DNA of 5,341 nucleotides from Bacteroidota bacterium (GTDB lineage Bacteria > Bacteroidota > Bacteroidia > Bacteroidales > UBA10428), in NCBI GenBank assembly GCA_029268165.1, contig JAJUGM010000252.1, forward strand, positions 1-5,341, read 5' to 3'. The notes under the pieces were generated by a model, which saw nothing but the letters and a program-made list of their open reading frames with translations, made no database searches and had not been told where the DNA came from. Position numbers and translations under genes: made by a program. The stretch's first letter is position 1. Every line of letters starts with the position of its first letter. Shown here piece after piece: positions 5,340 to 5,341 of this stretch.

Positions 5340-5341
5340 AC

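Overview
The window looks like chromosomal DNA from a member of the Bacteroidota, probably Bacteroidales or a close relative. The signs are a bcp-recA gene pair, a RecA with the phylum-typical IDAEHAFDRFYA stretch, a DUF4919-type protein fragment, a TAnnTTTG-type -7 promoter element, mostly A-rich leaders without Shine-Dalgarno sequences, and moderate AT-richness. This assignment rests on recalled family features; no database search was run.

Layout, left to right. Bases 1-398 hold no gene I can support, but are full of short repeats, including a 7-bp tandem repeat and inverted repeats. Next come two plus-strand genes 28 bp apart: a PrxQ/Bcp thiol peroxidase (399-866) and recA (895-1911). A small cysteine-rich protein (1966-2175, plus) follows, behind a promoter-like sequence that begins just after the recA stop. 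Its stop lies 5 bp from the stop of a convergent AGCS-family sodium:amino-acid symporter (2181-3893, minus). The symporter carries a soluble insertion of about 108 residues and has its own promoter element overlapped by a perfect palindrome. Further right on the minus strand are an acyl-ACP thioesterase (3972-4706) and the C-terminal part of a DUF4919 protein (4757-5179) that has no usable start codon. The right edge (5180-5341) is AT-rich, with a 19-bp palindrome and a strong 15-bp hairpin.

Bcp and RecA make a sensible stress pair: detoxification of peroxides and repair of the resulting DNA damage. The minus-strand genes do not form an obvious pathway; the symporter imports small amino acids and the thioesterase releases free fatty acids from acyl carrier protein. 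Most of the window is ordinary housekeeping sequence. I see no complete new system. The points that deserve a second look are the symporter insertion with its repeated FTGK motif, the palindromic operator candidate, the small cysteine protein and its promoter, the truncated DUF4919 gene, and the right-edge hairpin.

For the symporter and the thioesterase, the longest open frames begin at TTG codons (3902 and 4721). I moved both starts to in-frame ATG codons a few residues downstream (3893 and 4706).
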